Below are positions 22,795 to 34,244 of a stretch of DNA of 64,000 nt, in pieces. Within the stretch, counting starts at the first letter, position 1. Every line of letters begins with the position of its first letter. The notes under the pieces were generated by a model that was not told where the DNA came from, did not search any database, and saw only the letters and a program-made list of their open reading frames with translations. The stretch is taken from positions 23,909,803-23,973,802 of the forward strand of contig CM028339.1 of assembly GCA_016647705.1 (NCBI GenBank). The letters run 5' to 3'. A program made the position numbers and the translations under genes. This stretch comes from Eucommia ulmoides (Eukaryota > Streptophyta > Magnoliopsida > Garryales > Eucommiaceae).

Positions 22795-23848
22795 AACAGT
22801 AGCTGAGGGGTAGTTTATACACCGACCACCGTTGTTTGTAGGTAAAAATTATTCGTTCTCGAAAGACAGAATGATACCCTTCATTCAGGCTACAAATTGT
22901 GATGTGTGGTTAACAATCGAGGATGGTCCGTTTATTCCAATGGAAAATGGAGTCAAGAAAAAGAAAGAACAACTAACTATTTCTAATAAGCATAAACTTT
23001 CTATGAACTCTCAAGCTATTAATATTTTATTTTTTTCTTTAGATGCTAATAAATACTTGAGAGTTTCAGGTTGTAAATTAGCAAAGGAGATGTAAGACAA
23101 GTTACAAGTTACCCACAAAGGGACAAGTCAAGTGAAACAATCGAAAATCAACGTTCTTATGAGGAAATTTAAATTGTTCGGAATGGAAGAAACTGAGTCG
23201 ATTCAAGAGATGCACACTCGATTCAACATCATTTACAATTACTTGAGTCAACTTGGAAAGTCGTACTCCATGGAAGATATAGTTCGAAAGGTCCTAAGAT
23301 CTTTAACAAAAATATGGGAGTCGAAGGTGACTGCAATTGAGGAAGCTAAGAATCTTGCAAAATACGAAATTGATGACCGCATGGACAACTTGATAACGTA
23401 TGAAATGGTAATTCGACGATATGAGAAAGACACTGTAAATAGAGAAAAGAAAGCTTTGGCACTAAAGGCTCAGAAAACTGAAGAAAATGATGACAATGAT
23501 AATGTAAGTCTTGACAGTGAGCAAGAGAAAGATGTAGCGCTTCTCACGAAGAATTTTGGAAAAATAACCCAGTGTACTTTTCGTGGAAAAATAAATTTCA
23601 ATATGAACGATGTCGAATGTTACAACTGTTATAAGACTGACCACCTCCAAACCGAATGCCCCGAGTTGAAGAAAGACAAAGAAAAAGAGAAGAAAAGAAA
23701 AGAGAAGAAGAAAGTGAAGAAGAGTACAAAAAAGTCAACAAAAGTCACATGGGATAACTTGGAGTCGAGTAGCTCAGAACAATCGAGCAGTAATGACTTG
23801 TCTATGCTCCCTTTGATGGCCATTGAATTTGAGGTACCAAAATGTTGA
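22795..23848 (+). pseudogene. Gag pseudogene of SIRE-type unit 2, with CCHC zinc knuckle
   Basis: This is the better preserved gag. From about 22800 it reads EG, a TAG stop (22811-22813), then RPPLFVGKNYSFSKDRM and the gag core. A TAA at 23093-23095 interrupts it, and from about 23096 a continuous frame of about 250 codons runs to 23848. That frame holds TRFNIIYNYL, an acidic segment, and the zinc knuckle CYNCYKTDHLQTEC (C-x2-C-x4-H-x4-C) near 23620. A Lys-rich KEKEKKRKEKKK tail and SSSSEQSSSN follow. Two stops at the same codons as in unit 1 suggest that both units descend from an already defective gag. Confidence 0.9.
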
Positions 23849-23971
23849 AGTTCTTGCTCTTTAGATTTTGATGAATTATTTGATGTTTATTAACAACTTT
23901 CGCATGATTATGAAATTCAGTATTCAAAAATTAATACCTTTCAAAGTACAATTAATACATTAAACAAGCAA

Positions 23972-24310
23972 GTGATGGATTATGAATCTAAAAACGTTGA
24001 ATTAAAATTCAAGATGTCGGATTTACATTTAATAGTTCTCAAAATCACCAACGGTGAGAATAATTTGAAAATTCTTTTGGGAAATTCACGCGGTATCTTT
24101 GATAAAGCCTATATTGAATTTCAGAAAAATCTTAAACAAAAACGCTGTTATAAATTCTTTTTTGAAACCAAGGATCTTGTTAGATATTTTAAATGTAATG
24201 TTGTAGGGCATATTATTCGTAAATGTTTTTTAAGAATATCTAATTGCAGGCAAGTTTGGGTTCCTAAGGGAACTAAAATTATCCCGACTAACAAGATCGG
24301 ACCCACTTAG
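23972..24310 (+). pseudogene. Gag-pol junction with second zinc-knuckle remnant, unit 2
   Basis: The 112-codon frame parallels unit 1: coiled-coil-like start, then YFKCNVVGHIIRKCF and WVPKGTKIIPTNK. The first Cys of the knuckle has become Tyr here, whereas unit 1 keeps it but loses the last Cys. Confidence 0.7.
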
Positions 24311-24384
24311 ATTGGGTACCACCTAAAAACTCTTGGAGGTGTTTCTTGAAGGTTATCAAATAAACATCTATTTGCAAGGACAAA

Positions 24385-24570
24385 TTGTTCAATTTAAGTG
24401 GCTGTTCTCAACACGTGACCGGAAGTAAAGTAAAAATTTACGCCATAACACCTAAAGATGAAAGTCATGTGATTTCTGGAGACCATGCCATGAGTAAGAA
24501 AGTAAGTTTAAATGAGTTGGTAAGAATTTCTAAGACCCATGTTGGTTTACAAATTTTCTTATTCTCTTAG
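24385..24570 (+). pseudogene. Truncated start of pol (protease), unit 2
   Basis: It contains SGCSQHVTGSKVK and ends at the same place as unit 1, so the pol deletion is shared. After it comes a poly-T run at 24691-24729 and AAGGGGGAG tracts, the last touching LTR3 at 24975-24984. Confidence 0.65.
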
Positions 24571-24695
24571 AATTTTTGCATGTTTATCAGAAAATCTAAC
24601 ATACATAGTGTTTTCTCCTTAGAATGAATTAGATTGTTTACACTTATATTGTGGGAGATTGCGTGCTAAGAATTGATGTTTTCGGTTCCCCTTCC

Positions 24696-24730
<35 letters not shown>

Positions 24731-24984
24731 AGATGACAAAGGGGGAGAATTAGTTGATATTTTAATGAATGTCTCAAGGGGGAGCTTCAATTATCTTGTT
24801 GAATATCTTAAGGGGGAGTTTATTATATATTGAGATTTGTTCTTTATTGAAAATCTTATGATAATCTTCATTACTTTGCTTTAATGAGTTAAAGAACCCG
24901 TCCTCGGATTTAGGGGGAATGTAATTATATTATTATTTTGAAGAAAACATAAGAAATAATTGCCATCATCAAAAAGGGGGAGAT

Positions 24985-27316
24985 TGTTGATTCTAAGATT
25001 TTGATGAACAATTAAATATTGATGTTTTTTGTGGAACTAACGATTTTATTGAGTGTTTAAGTTTATTAGTTCCAGTGATGAAAATGATTATGAAGATATT
25101 GTGGTAGTGCTAAAGATGATAACAAAGATGATAGAAGATTAAGAGTTTGAAGAAATTGAATAACCAAGGAAAAACAACTCAAATTAAATTTTAACTCTTA
25201 ATGTATTCCAATTAGGATCACACACAACACAAAATATTTTTCAAAATTATGTGTGTTTTTATAGGATCCTAATTAGTTAAATTATTTGCTCCTATATGTA
25301 ATTGAAAAATAAATAAATATAATTGACTAAAATTGGATTTAAGATTTAGTAGAGCTAACCGAGAAAAGAAATCGATTAAAAGGGCAAAAACGTCGAAAAA
25401 ATTGAATGAAAATGAATTATGGGGAGGTGTACCAGAAGTGGTCGGTCGATTGGAAGTCGACCTGTGGTTATAAGGTAACCTATATGGATCATTCGGTCGA
25501 TAGGTAAGTCGACCTGTGCTTAAAGGATGGACTCTCTAAATTATTTGGTTGACAAATAGGTCGACTTATGGCTAGAAGAGGAACTCTCTGGATCTCTAAG
25601 TCGACAGATAGGTCGACTTGTGAAACATCCTGAATCGTCCAGTCGACAGATGAAGTATGGGCGGTCGACTGATGGGTAAAGAATTTTTGGCTTGGTTATA
25701 TCCTGAATTGGGCGGTTAATAGATGGGCCTTAGTCAGTCAACAGATGGAGCTGTTTCAGGATTTATAGAATTTTGGATTTTATTCAAAAAGTAGCTGTTA
25801 CGAGCCGTTTTGTGGTTAAGATATGAGAGATATATTAAGGATCTGATATGTTTTGAGCTATTTAATTAATATTTAATTATCTCTATAGGTATGGTTCAAG
25901 TAGTTTTGATATTTCTCAATTTGGAACATTAAATTGTTTCAATCTTATCTAATTGAGTTTAAGTAAAAGTTTGAGAGACTTAATTTAATATTTTAAGAGA
26001 TATTTCAACAGAATCAAAGCAGGAATGAATCATTATGATATAGATGGTCTATTGGTGTAATTAAATATCATGATTTATGGAAACTAACCGTTGGAGGGCT
26101 TGTTTTATTCCCTTATTAATAAACCTGCTTTTTTCACTTCTATAGTGGATTAGATATCAATATAATCTGAATTTATTCCGAGCTATTCAGTTTTCGTGCT
26201 TTTTAAGAGTTATCATATTGAGTGTTTGTGGGATCTTTCTTGAGAATCATTGTTTCGAGATTATTTGTTCGATCATCGATTTGAAGTCACATTACTAATT
26301 ATTAATCTTTCAGTGGAATCCTGGTGAGATATTTCCAATTTACTTACTATTAATTATTTCTTGATTCTATTATTTATTATTTGGAATTTGATTTTTGAAA
26401 TTGTTTTCTGGATTTTTTATTGAAAATTATTTTTGAGACAATTTCTTGAGAAAATATGATTACGTGCTTAACTACTTGCTACCCATATTTTTTTATCTGA
26501 TTTTGAAATTCTCACTTTTCTATCATTAGTATCAGGACAATAGTTGAGTTTGAATTTATCTGGGGTGGTATAAACTCCGAGTGGGAAAATCACTTATCAA
26601 TTGTTTGTAATTGGTGAGTTGAGTGTCGGATTAGATATTACTGGGAGTGTCTAATCAAGGGTAGCTGGTTTCAATCTCTTCCAGTAAAGATATTGAGGTT
26701 TTGATATTTGCCTAAGGTATAAAAAGATTAGGTGTTAATTTTCCTTGATTGAATTTGTGAGTGAATTGTAAAGGTTTCATCCTTACTTGGGAAAATGATA
26801 CTTGGAGTGATTGTGAGGTTTTGATTCTTGAGCCTAAGATATAAGAAGAATTAGGTCGTGATTCTCCCTATGATAGAATTAGGTTAATCTTTAGCTTGTA
26901 AAAAGATAGGATATTCTTGAGCCTGGGAAAAAAAAAAAAAGAGGTTATTCCTGAGCTTGGAAAAAAGAATTGTAAACGTTGATTCTGACCCTGTGAAAAG
27001 AATATTTGTGTAAATATTTGGTTCCTACCTGTTTAAAGGAATTTTAGTGATTAGTGGGTACAGATCTCCGTGGGCTCGGAGGACTGGATTAGCCAAGAGT
27101 AGCTTGGTGAACAAAGATATATCGTGGTGTGCTGCTTTATTTACTTGTATATTGTTGTTTGGTGTGCACTTAGGTTATAACACATATCCGCTGCTATAAA
27201 AGATAATAATTAATTTTAGGATTAAATTAATTGTTTAATTTTTGAAGTATTATATTCTGATAATTTTTTAATACTACCCAATTCACCCTCCTCTTGGGTA
27301 GTTCACTGGGCCAACA
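24985..27316 (+). mobile_element. LTR3 of the SIRE-type array
   Basis: This 2332-bp LTR runs from TGTTGATTC to GGGCCAACA. Its polypurine tract AAAAAGGGGGAGAT immediately precedes it. No primer-binding site follows; instead TTG-rich DNA continues into the Tat leader, so this is the outer 3' LTR. Confidence 0.9.
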
Positions 27317-27321
27317 ATTGT

Positions 27322-27481
27322 TGTTATTGTAACTGTTATTGTTGTTACTGTTATGTTTTTTTGTAGGTAATTGTCTATTTTCGAAATCAACGTCATAATG
27401 CTAGGATGTTGTTAAACAATACATATGGATAAAGACTCCAACTAGGCCCGTCTCTCTTATAAAGTCCCCAACGGAGTCACC
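27322..27481 (-). promoter_or_regulatory. Primer-binding-like site and leader start of the Tat element
   Basis: On the minus strand, directly after the LTR end, lies GTGACTCCGTTGGGGACT (27480-27463). This resembles the TGGCGACTCCGCTGGGGA-type word following LTRs of many Tat/Ogre elements. The rest is leader, cut at 27321 by the SIRE array. Confidence 0.6.
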
Positions 27482-30400
27482 TGCTGATGCACCCTGGATT
27501 TTGATAGTGGATGAAGTAGGGAATTGGGAAGAGGGCGAAAACAAGTTTCACCCCTTCATCTCTAAGTCGTCTAAATTCTTTCATTTTGTAAATGGTTTTT
27601 CATGGGCTTTTCTAGGCATAGATTTTGAAAAACTTCTTGGGCCAAAAATTTTGTTAAAAATAGAGTCACCACTTAGCATGAGGTTAAATGGTGTGCTAGG
27701 TCACCGAGATTTTAGAAATTCATTTTTCCTTTTGAAATGACCCGTGTTTTGACTTCCATAGGTCTATGTACCAGAGATATTCTTTAAGTTCGAGAGTTGG
27801 ATATGTTAGAGGAAGGTGTTAGACACACCAAGACACCCGTTCGAAGACGGTACCTCAGTCCAAATAAATATTCATTGTTAGATACTATCTAAGCAGTTTC
27901 TTTGATTGCCTAAACAAGAATACTTCCATTTGTTTTTAAGTTTTTTTTTTCTTTTTTATGTATTTTTTACATGATTTAATGGAAAACAGGTAAATACTAC
28001 AACTATTACTAGTTAGCGACACCCAATAACAGTTTATATACAAATAGATATATAAATATACAAGTTATACTAAATGAAATGCAAACTAAAACTAAGTTGT
28101 TTGGATATGCGACTGAACCCGCACGTGGGTTGCCTACGTATCTCGAATGAGAATCAAGTGCTTATGTAGTTCATTCTGGTTAGGGTAAAGGATGTGGTTT
28201 ATTATTAGAGGTGTGACCGAACCTTTATGGGCTTCCTACGTACTTTAGGTGGTTACCCAACATCAAATCAGATGTTGTTCATTCTCATCTCATTGAAAAC
28301 TGGATTCATTATTAAAGGCGTGACCGAACCCTTATGGGTTGTCTACGTACTTTGGGTGGTTACCAAAGATTAGGTTGAACATAGTTCAGTGTTGTTTTGT
28401 TTGAAAAGATGGGTTGGTTTTGGTTAAATCTGAGTTAGTTTAGTTAAGTATTGGTTTTTTCAGTTTGTTTTGGTTGATTATCAATTAGTTTCGATTATGA
28501 ACCAACTTGAGTAACAACCCTTTGATTTTGTCAAGAACCTTAAACCAACTCCTTTGCTTTGGTTAGTTTAGTGTTTGTTTGTGATATTTTTGTTAAAAGT
28601 GAAAAGAAATACCACATATTTAGGCTAATCCTACTCGTAACTAAGGAAAACGGGAATATTTCTAAAAAAGAATCACACATATCCCCGAAGGAATAGAGGT
28701 CCGCCCTTTATCTCGAATTCTTAGCCACAAGGGTATATCGGTGTAGTATATATGTATGTGTGTGTGTTTTGTTTAGCTAAAAAAATAAGAAGAAATACGA
28801 TGTTCTTGAAGGTCTCAAACGTATATATACAACTCATGGTGTGAATAGTAGTTTTGCTCGAATCCTCATGTGTTCTTAACACGTTGTTGGATGATTTGAT
28901 GTTTTTGAATGTCTTGGCATATTTTTGAATGCTCTTGAATGTTTTTGAATGTTCTTGAGATGCTTGGATTGATTTTTGTATGATTTGACCCTAATTTGGT
29001 TGCTATAGTTAAGATTAAGTGTTTGCTTGATGTTCTTGATAAAATCAAAAGGTGGTTAGGTTGTTTTATTGTTTGTTTGATTCTTTTATTGATTTTGTTT
29101 GTTATGAACATGAAATTGAGTGTATTATCTACATGAACCTACCATATACAAAGCAATAAATACAAAATCAACCAAGAATCATAGGGGGTTTGATAAAAAC
29201 ATACCTACTTAGGGGATGTGGTCTTCCCTAACTATTTACCTCCTTCTCCTCCTTGATCTTCTTGGTCGGTGGTTGATTGGTGGTCGTCGGTTTCTAGATT
29301 TCTTAGCCAAGAACCCAAGAACAACCGACTTAGGGGATGTTGTCGTCCCTAAGTAGCTAATCTCCTTTCTCTCCTTGCTCTTCTTGGCTCGGTGTTGATC
29401 GGTGATCGTCAATCCTTGAATTTATTGTTCTAAGAACTCCAAGAACACCTTCCACGACTAGATTTCGGTAGAATAATGATGTGTTATTTGAGAAATCCGC
29501 TTGAGAGGCCTAGGTCCCGAGAGAGTTGCTCGAGTTTAGAGAGATAAGCTAGGCCTTCAAAACTTGAAAAAATGAGAATGGGACCTTTCTATTTATAGGC
29601 CCTGGGCCTGCGCATTGGCCAATGCACAGACAACACCAGGGTGTTCCCTGGGCAGTGTTTGGCCTAGGGGGCTTGTTGCCTTATCTTGGTTTTGTTTGGC
29701 TTGGAACGAATTTGGAGGATAAGGTTAGATTCTCAAAGATTTGGTAATCATTGACAATCATTACCAATGATTGCTAATCATTACCTCTCCACCAATGAAA
29801 TTATTTGCACATGGGTGCATTTATGACTTGATAGGATGGATCCAGTTCGATTTAGGGGCTAAATACCGATTAGATCCACTATTTCGGTTTGGTTATCATA
29901 AATGCTTCCAAGGTGCATTGTACCTAGTGCTTAGGTTTCATTTTTCATTTAATGCAAAGTGATGAGTCATGACTTGGAGGCCCCACTTTCGGTTCATTTC
30001 GAATGGAATCGGGTGAACTTTTCTTGTAACCGTCGGTTGGTTTCCAAGTTAACTACTTACCCTTAGATATTTTTGTGAAAATATATAGATCCTTATAACC
30101 TATCCATTCCATGTCATCCCAATCATTCAATTCTTTATGGGATGTGCATTTAATGCATTGCTTGGAGGCTACTCATCTGGTTTAGTTTCGGTAACGGGTC
30201 ATTACGATTCATGGCTTTCGGTTGATTTCTAAGATATTTTGCTTAAAATATCTAGATACATTAAATTTGGTATTGACATGACATCCCAAGAATTTAATAC
30301 TTGATGGGATGGACATTCAATTCTCTTTAAATTCCTTCCTTTGGTGGCAAACCGAATAGGTTTAGTTTCGATAACGGTTAGATACACCCTAAGTGTCTTG

Positions 30401-31066
30401 GTTTCCTTCCTTTTCCATTTGGTAGGCAACTTCTAAGAATTCTCATTGGTCATTATAAGACTTGGTTTGTGGGACTTAAATGATGGCTAGGATCCTTTAT
30501 TGCTTGGGCCTAGGGTGGTTTGTCAAGACTACTTGGATTTGGTGAAAATCCAAGTCAAGCCCGATCCTTAAATCACCTTGTGATTTAGGGATTTGTCATG
30601 ACCTTTACAAGCCTTGATTAAGGTATCTTGAATTGTTTTTTGGTAGTATGTGATGTGGTATGCACAAGAGAAGCAATTGTTTTTTGGGTTAAATTTGACA
30701 AGATTCAAGGACTGTGAATGTTTCAAGATCGGGGTGGGTTATTGAGTTAATTGTTTGAAATGTCCTATAATTTAATGGGACTGACTAAGATTTATTTATA
30801 CTAAATTTTATGAAAATCAAACCTTGGTAAAGTAATTTTAGACCTCCTTAAATCATAGGAATTTTGAGTTTGACCCGAAATTTTTACTTAACTGTATTTT
30901 GTCAAATTCAACATTTTTGCGTTTTTGTCATGTTTTTGGTCATTTTTTGTATATCGCATAGTATGATCTCAGGTATAAATTCATTCTCTTTAAACCTAAG
31001 TTTAAAATTTATCTGAACTTGTACATGATCTGACACTGCCTGGCGAGACAAAATATGGTGTCTACA
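27482..31066 (-). mobile_element. 5' LTR of the minus-strand Tat/Ogre-type element, about 3.6 kb
   Basis: Read on the minus strand it starts TGTAGACACCATATTTTG at 31066 and ends ...GCATCAGCA at 27482, then the primer-binding-like word. A TATA box, TATAAATAG, lies on the minus strand at 29597-29589. Internal direct repeats are present: about 120 bp twice at 29209-29453, and a block of about 115 bp with 'cctacgta' three times at about 28130-28400. The order of landmarks matches the 3' LTR part at 6796-7605. No coding region is expected here and none is seen. Confidence 0.75.
29589..29597 (-). promoter_or_regulatory. TATA box of the Tat LTR
   Basis: TATAAATAG on the minus strand, about 1.5 kb inside the LTR, with R/U5-type sequence below it. 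It would drive transcription toward lower coordinates, in keeping with the LTR orientation. Confidence 0.6.
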
Positions 31067-31299
31067 GTAGGCACTCAAAATGATTTTATTGAACAAAGCT
31101 AAACAAAGGGAAATATTATGAATAAATTTCAAATTAGAAAATTAATAAATGAAATTAAAAAAAAAATTATGGACCAATTTGCGACCATATAAATTTTTAG
31201 GGATGTAATTTGGCAAGAAGATAAAGAAAGCAATTTTCAACCACTAGTCGAGGTGCGTGTAAGTTTACTCGGACAAAGCTTACTGTAAAACTAAAACTA

Positions 31300-31338
<39 letters not shown>

Positions 31339-31399
31339 TAAATAAATAAATAACTTGCTCCTCTTTCACCCCGCATACACATTCAAATTTTTCTATACA
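31067..31399. repeat. Flank with (AAT)n microsatellite
   Basis: An ATA/AAT repeat runs from 31301 to about 31338 and is followed by AAAT units to 31352. No gene is seen between the Tat LTR and the CACTA element. Confidence 0.8.
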
Positions 31400-31614
31400 C
31401 ACTACAAGAAAAAATACTTTTGTATCACGCTTAGTAAATATAATTTATCTCGGTTTTTTAATAAATTGTTATTATAAAATTATACATGACATTTAATCTC
31501 ATTTGAAAACAATTGTGTGATAAAAAAAAATCTTTTTATCTCATAATTTCAATCAACTGTGATAGATAATAAGTTTCCTTCCGCTTTTTTCTTACCTGTT
31601 AAATCCAACATCTC

Positions 31615-32110
31615 TTCATTCATTCCCATACCCTAGCAGCCGCTCAGCCACGCTCTCTCTCTCTATCTTGCGATCTATGTAGCCTCTCTCTCTTTCTCTC
31701 GAAATCGACATCACAGCTCTAGTGATCTCTCTATCACCTTCGCCATCGCCATCACAGCTCTGGCGATCTCTCATCTTGAAATCTCCATCGATCTCGAAAT
31801 CAAAATAGAAATCGCCATCGCACATTTTCCATTGCCATCGCCATCGCCATCGCTAAGGTTTCTCTCGATCTCGAAATCGCTGAGTTCTCTCACTCTCGAT
31901 CTCACTATTGATCTCTCTCTCTCTCTCTCTCTGGTGCTGCTCCATCATATCTTCCGGTGCTGCTCCCGTGGTGTAGGAAAATCGCAGTCAATCCGCAACT
32001 GTGAAGCATCCGGCCAACGATGAAGTCATCTTCAGCAGATGCTACCTCAGATCCGCGGCAGTTCGAGCTTCGTGGTTCAATCCATGCCTTTAAATCAGGA
32101 TGTCGTGTTC
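31615..32110 (+). other. Promoter/5'UTR-like sequence with short first-exon-like frame
   Basis: CT-rich and 'atcgccatcg' repeats (31650-31940) resemble a plant 5' leader. An ATG at 32021 opens a short frame reading MKSSSADATSDPRQFELRGS and ends within about 30 codons. I do not recognise it. It may be captured from another gene or be the start of a chimeric transcript with the VIH exons. Confidence 0.35.
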
Positions 32111-32596
32111 CATTTTCATAAGCTTCTTCTTCTGAAATTTAATTTCTACACTAGGGTTTTAATTTAGATCTTCATTGTCATTGAAAATACGTTAAATACC
32201 ATAATTGTTAGTGTTAAGATCTTTTAACATTGTTTAATGGTTGTTTGAAATGTTTGAAATTCAGAACTGCAGATGAATGTGAAGGAGTCCTTTTGTGCTT
32301 TCTATCTGATTCCCCTCCCTACTTTTCAATTGTTCTTTTTTATTCATCCTTAACTAATGGTTGATTCATATGATTATGATGTACAACGCCAAAGAAGGAG
32401 GATGAGCTCTGAAAATCTCTGAATAATGCTAAAAATTCTACTTAATATATTGATGGATACTGTTCTGCTTTTGTCTCTTGAATTAGGCTGCATGACTGCA
32501 TGTCAAGATAAATTTCCAATGAGAGAACGGATTGGAATAATCAATTCTACCTAATTTAATTATGTTTACAACTCCCTATTTTTCTTTCAATCACAG

Positions 32597-34244
32597 GTGA
32601 AGGTACTAGCCTACTTCGCCTACACAGTACATATCGTCATGATCTCAAAATATATAGTTCAGATGAGGGTCATATACAGGTTAGCTTCTGGACCCTGAAA
32701 TACATGTCTATGTTGTTATGAGAGCTGATACCAAATTGGTTGTTTGGGGTCTTCTTGTTCCCGAATACCCAAATGGTTTTCTGTAATATGGCCGCACATT
32801 TCAAAATCAGATTTTATGAGTCCCATAGGTAAAATTAAAACATCACTCCTTTGGTTTATTCCCCTAGGTTTGTGTACTATGAAGGGAGGGTATGAGGAGT
32901 GTGTGTCTACCATTGTTAGTTTGGGGCACATTGAGGTTGTATATAACAATACAACTAAGAGGTGATTTCTCTCTTATATCTTAGTTTTGAATTGGATGCT
33001 TCTATGAATTTTTTGGATTTGTTTGAGCTTTTCTCCTATTTATCCTTCAAAATTTCAGGGTATTTGTATTTTGATCTTGATTTTCCAGTTGGGTGCTTGA
33101 ATTTTCTTTTGTGCATGTTCCTTGATCTCCATCTTCATTGTGCAACCTGTGAGCATATCCCTTTGTTAACTCCGTGACTTTGAGTTGTGTATGCCTTACA
33201 TTTTTAACAGATGTCTGCAGCGGCATTTGCTAAAGGCCTCATTATCTTAAAAGGACAATTAACACCGATTCTAGTATTTGAAGTTGTTTGATTTCTCTCT
33301 TGTTCTGTTTATTCATATAACTGAGATGGCTAACAATTTTTATTTTAAGGTTTCACTAGTTAGCAAGGACTCCTCTATGTTGATGGACTTGACAATGCTA
33401 GTATTGAGATGGAAGATGCAACGGTTTCTGTTTTTTCTTTACCTAGTTCCAACGTATTGTATTATATTTGTGTCAAAAATCAAAAGGTTAAATTGATGAA
33501 AAATCAAAAATTTAAGTCGATTGCATGTTCTATTTTTCTATAGCAGTGATTATTTTCCCTATCTTTTTTCCCAGACTCGTTTGAATGAGATGATAACTTC
33601 TAGAGTGAAGACAATTCATAGTAGCGTATCATCTGGAAACCCTTGGATGGTTGATGGGGCTGGACTTCCCCCAAATGCTTCTCAACTTCTGCCTGAACTG
33701 GTAATCACTCTTGATATGTCTTGTATTGCTGCCTAGTTTCGTTTGTTTATACTCGGAAATCATAATTCTTGAATAAAGAATCAGTTATCTATCACATGTT
33801 TTATTTTGACTAATTCAGGGCTACTTTATGCAATTATAATATGTAATATCAACGCTAGTTTGCTTCAGAGTCCTAGGTTTCAAAAAAATGGTTAGGAATT
33901 GCATGTTAAGAAGAAGGAATGAAATAATGTAAGTGAACGAGAACATTTTCTTTAGTTAATTGACCTTTGGTTTGTTTTCCTGCTTTCAAATCTTTTAGCT
34001 AGGTCAAACTGACTAAAAAGGTCACCGAACAAGTGAGACTACTTGCCGAGGATGAAGATGAGAAACTTGCAGAGACTGGCTCCTATGATGTAATACCTCC
34101 ATATGATCAAGCAAGGGCACTTGGTAAAACAAATATAGATGTTGATCGTATTGCTGTTGGATTACCCTGTGGCAGTGAGGGTTTCTTTTTTATGTTTGCT
34201 CGGTGGAGAAAACTTGAAAGAGACTTGTATTTTGAATGTAAAGA
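32597..34244 (+). pseudogene. VIH: Captured fragment of a VIH (PPIP5K) inositol-pyrophosphate kinase/phosphatase gene
   Basis: Five consecutive exons with introns can be read: 32597-32679, 33211-33273, 33350-33423, 33575-33700 and 34003-34244. They encode part of the histidine-acid-phosphatase-like domain of plant VIH1/VIH2, diphosphoinositol pentakisphosphate kinases of inositol-pyrophosphate signalling. Readable blocks are [91 protein letters not shown] and [12 protein letters not shown]. Splice sites are mostly intact; the last donor is GTAAGC. Exon 3 has lost one base after SSML, shifting the frame. The kinase domain and the rest of the phosphatase domain are absent, so this is a fragment inside a CACTA transposon, not a gene. 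Confidence 0.9.

Larger units (their letters stand above)
13059..27321 (+). mobile_element. SIRE-lineage Ty1/copia tandem array: LTR-gag-LTR-gag-LTR
   Basis: Three LTRs of about 2.33 kb each (13064-18249 including a CACTA insert, 20390-22727, 24985-27316) alternate with two interiors of 2.14 and 2.26 kb. All LTRs start TGTTGAT and end in CTAACA or CCAACA. The outer flanks are ATTAT (13059-13063) and ATTGT (27317-27321), a possible 5-bp target duplication with one mismatch. Both interiors begin with a primer-binding site and hold a decayed gag. Both end with repeated AAGGGGGAG motifs, and almost all of pol is missing. The SIRE assignment rests on LTR ends, the gag pattern and the GGGGGAG tracts. 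Confidence 0.85.

Noticed and set aside
23132-23848. Functional host gene (238-codon frame with a zinc knuckle)
   Set aside because: The frame continues a gag broken by stops, lies between LTRs with a primer-binding site and polypurine tract, and has a near-identical decayed sister copy.
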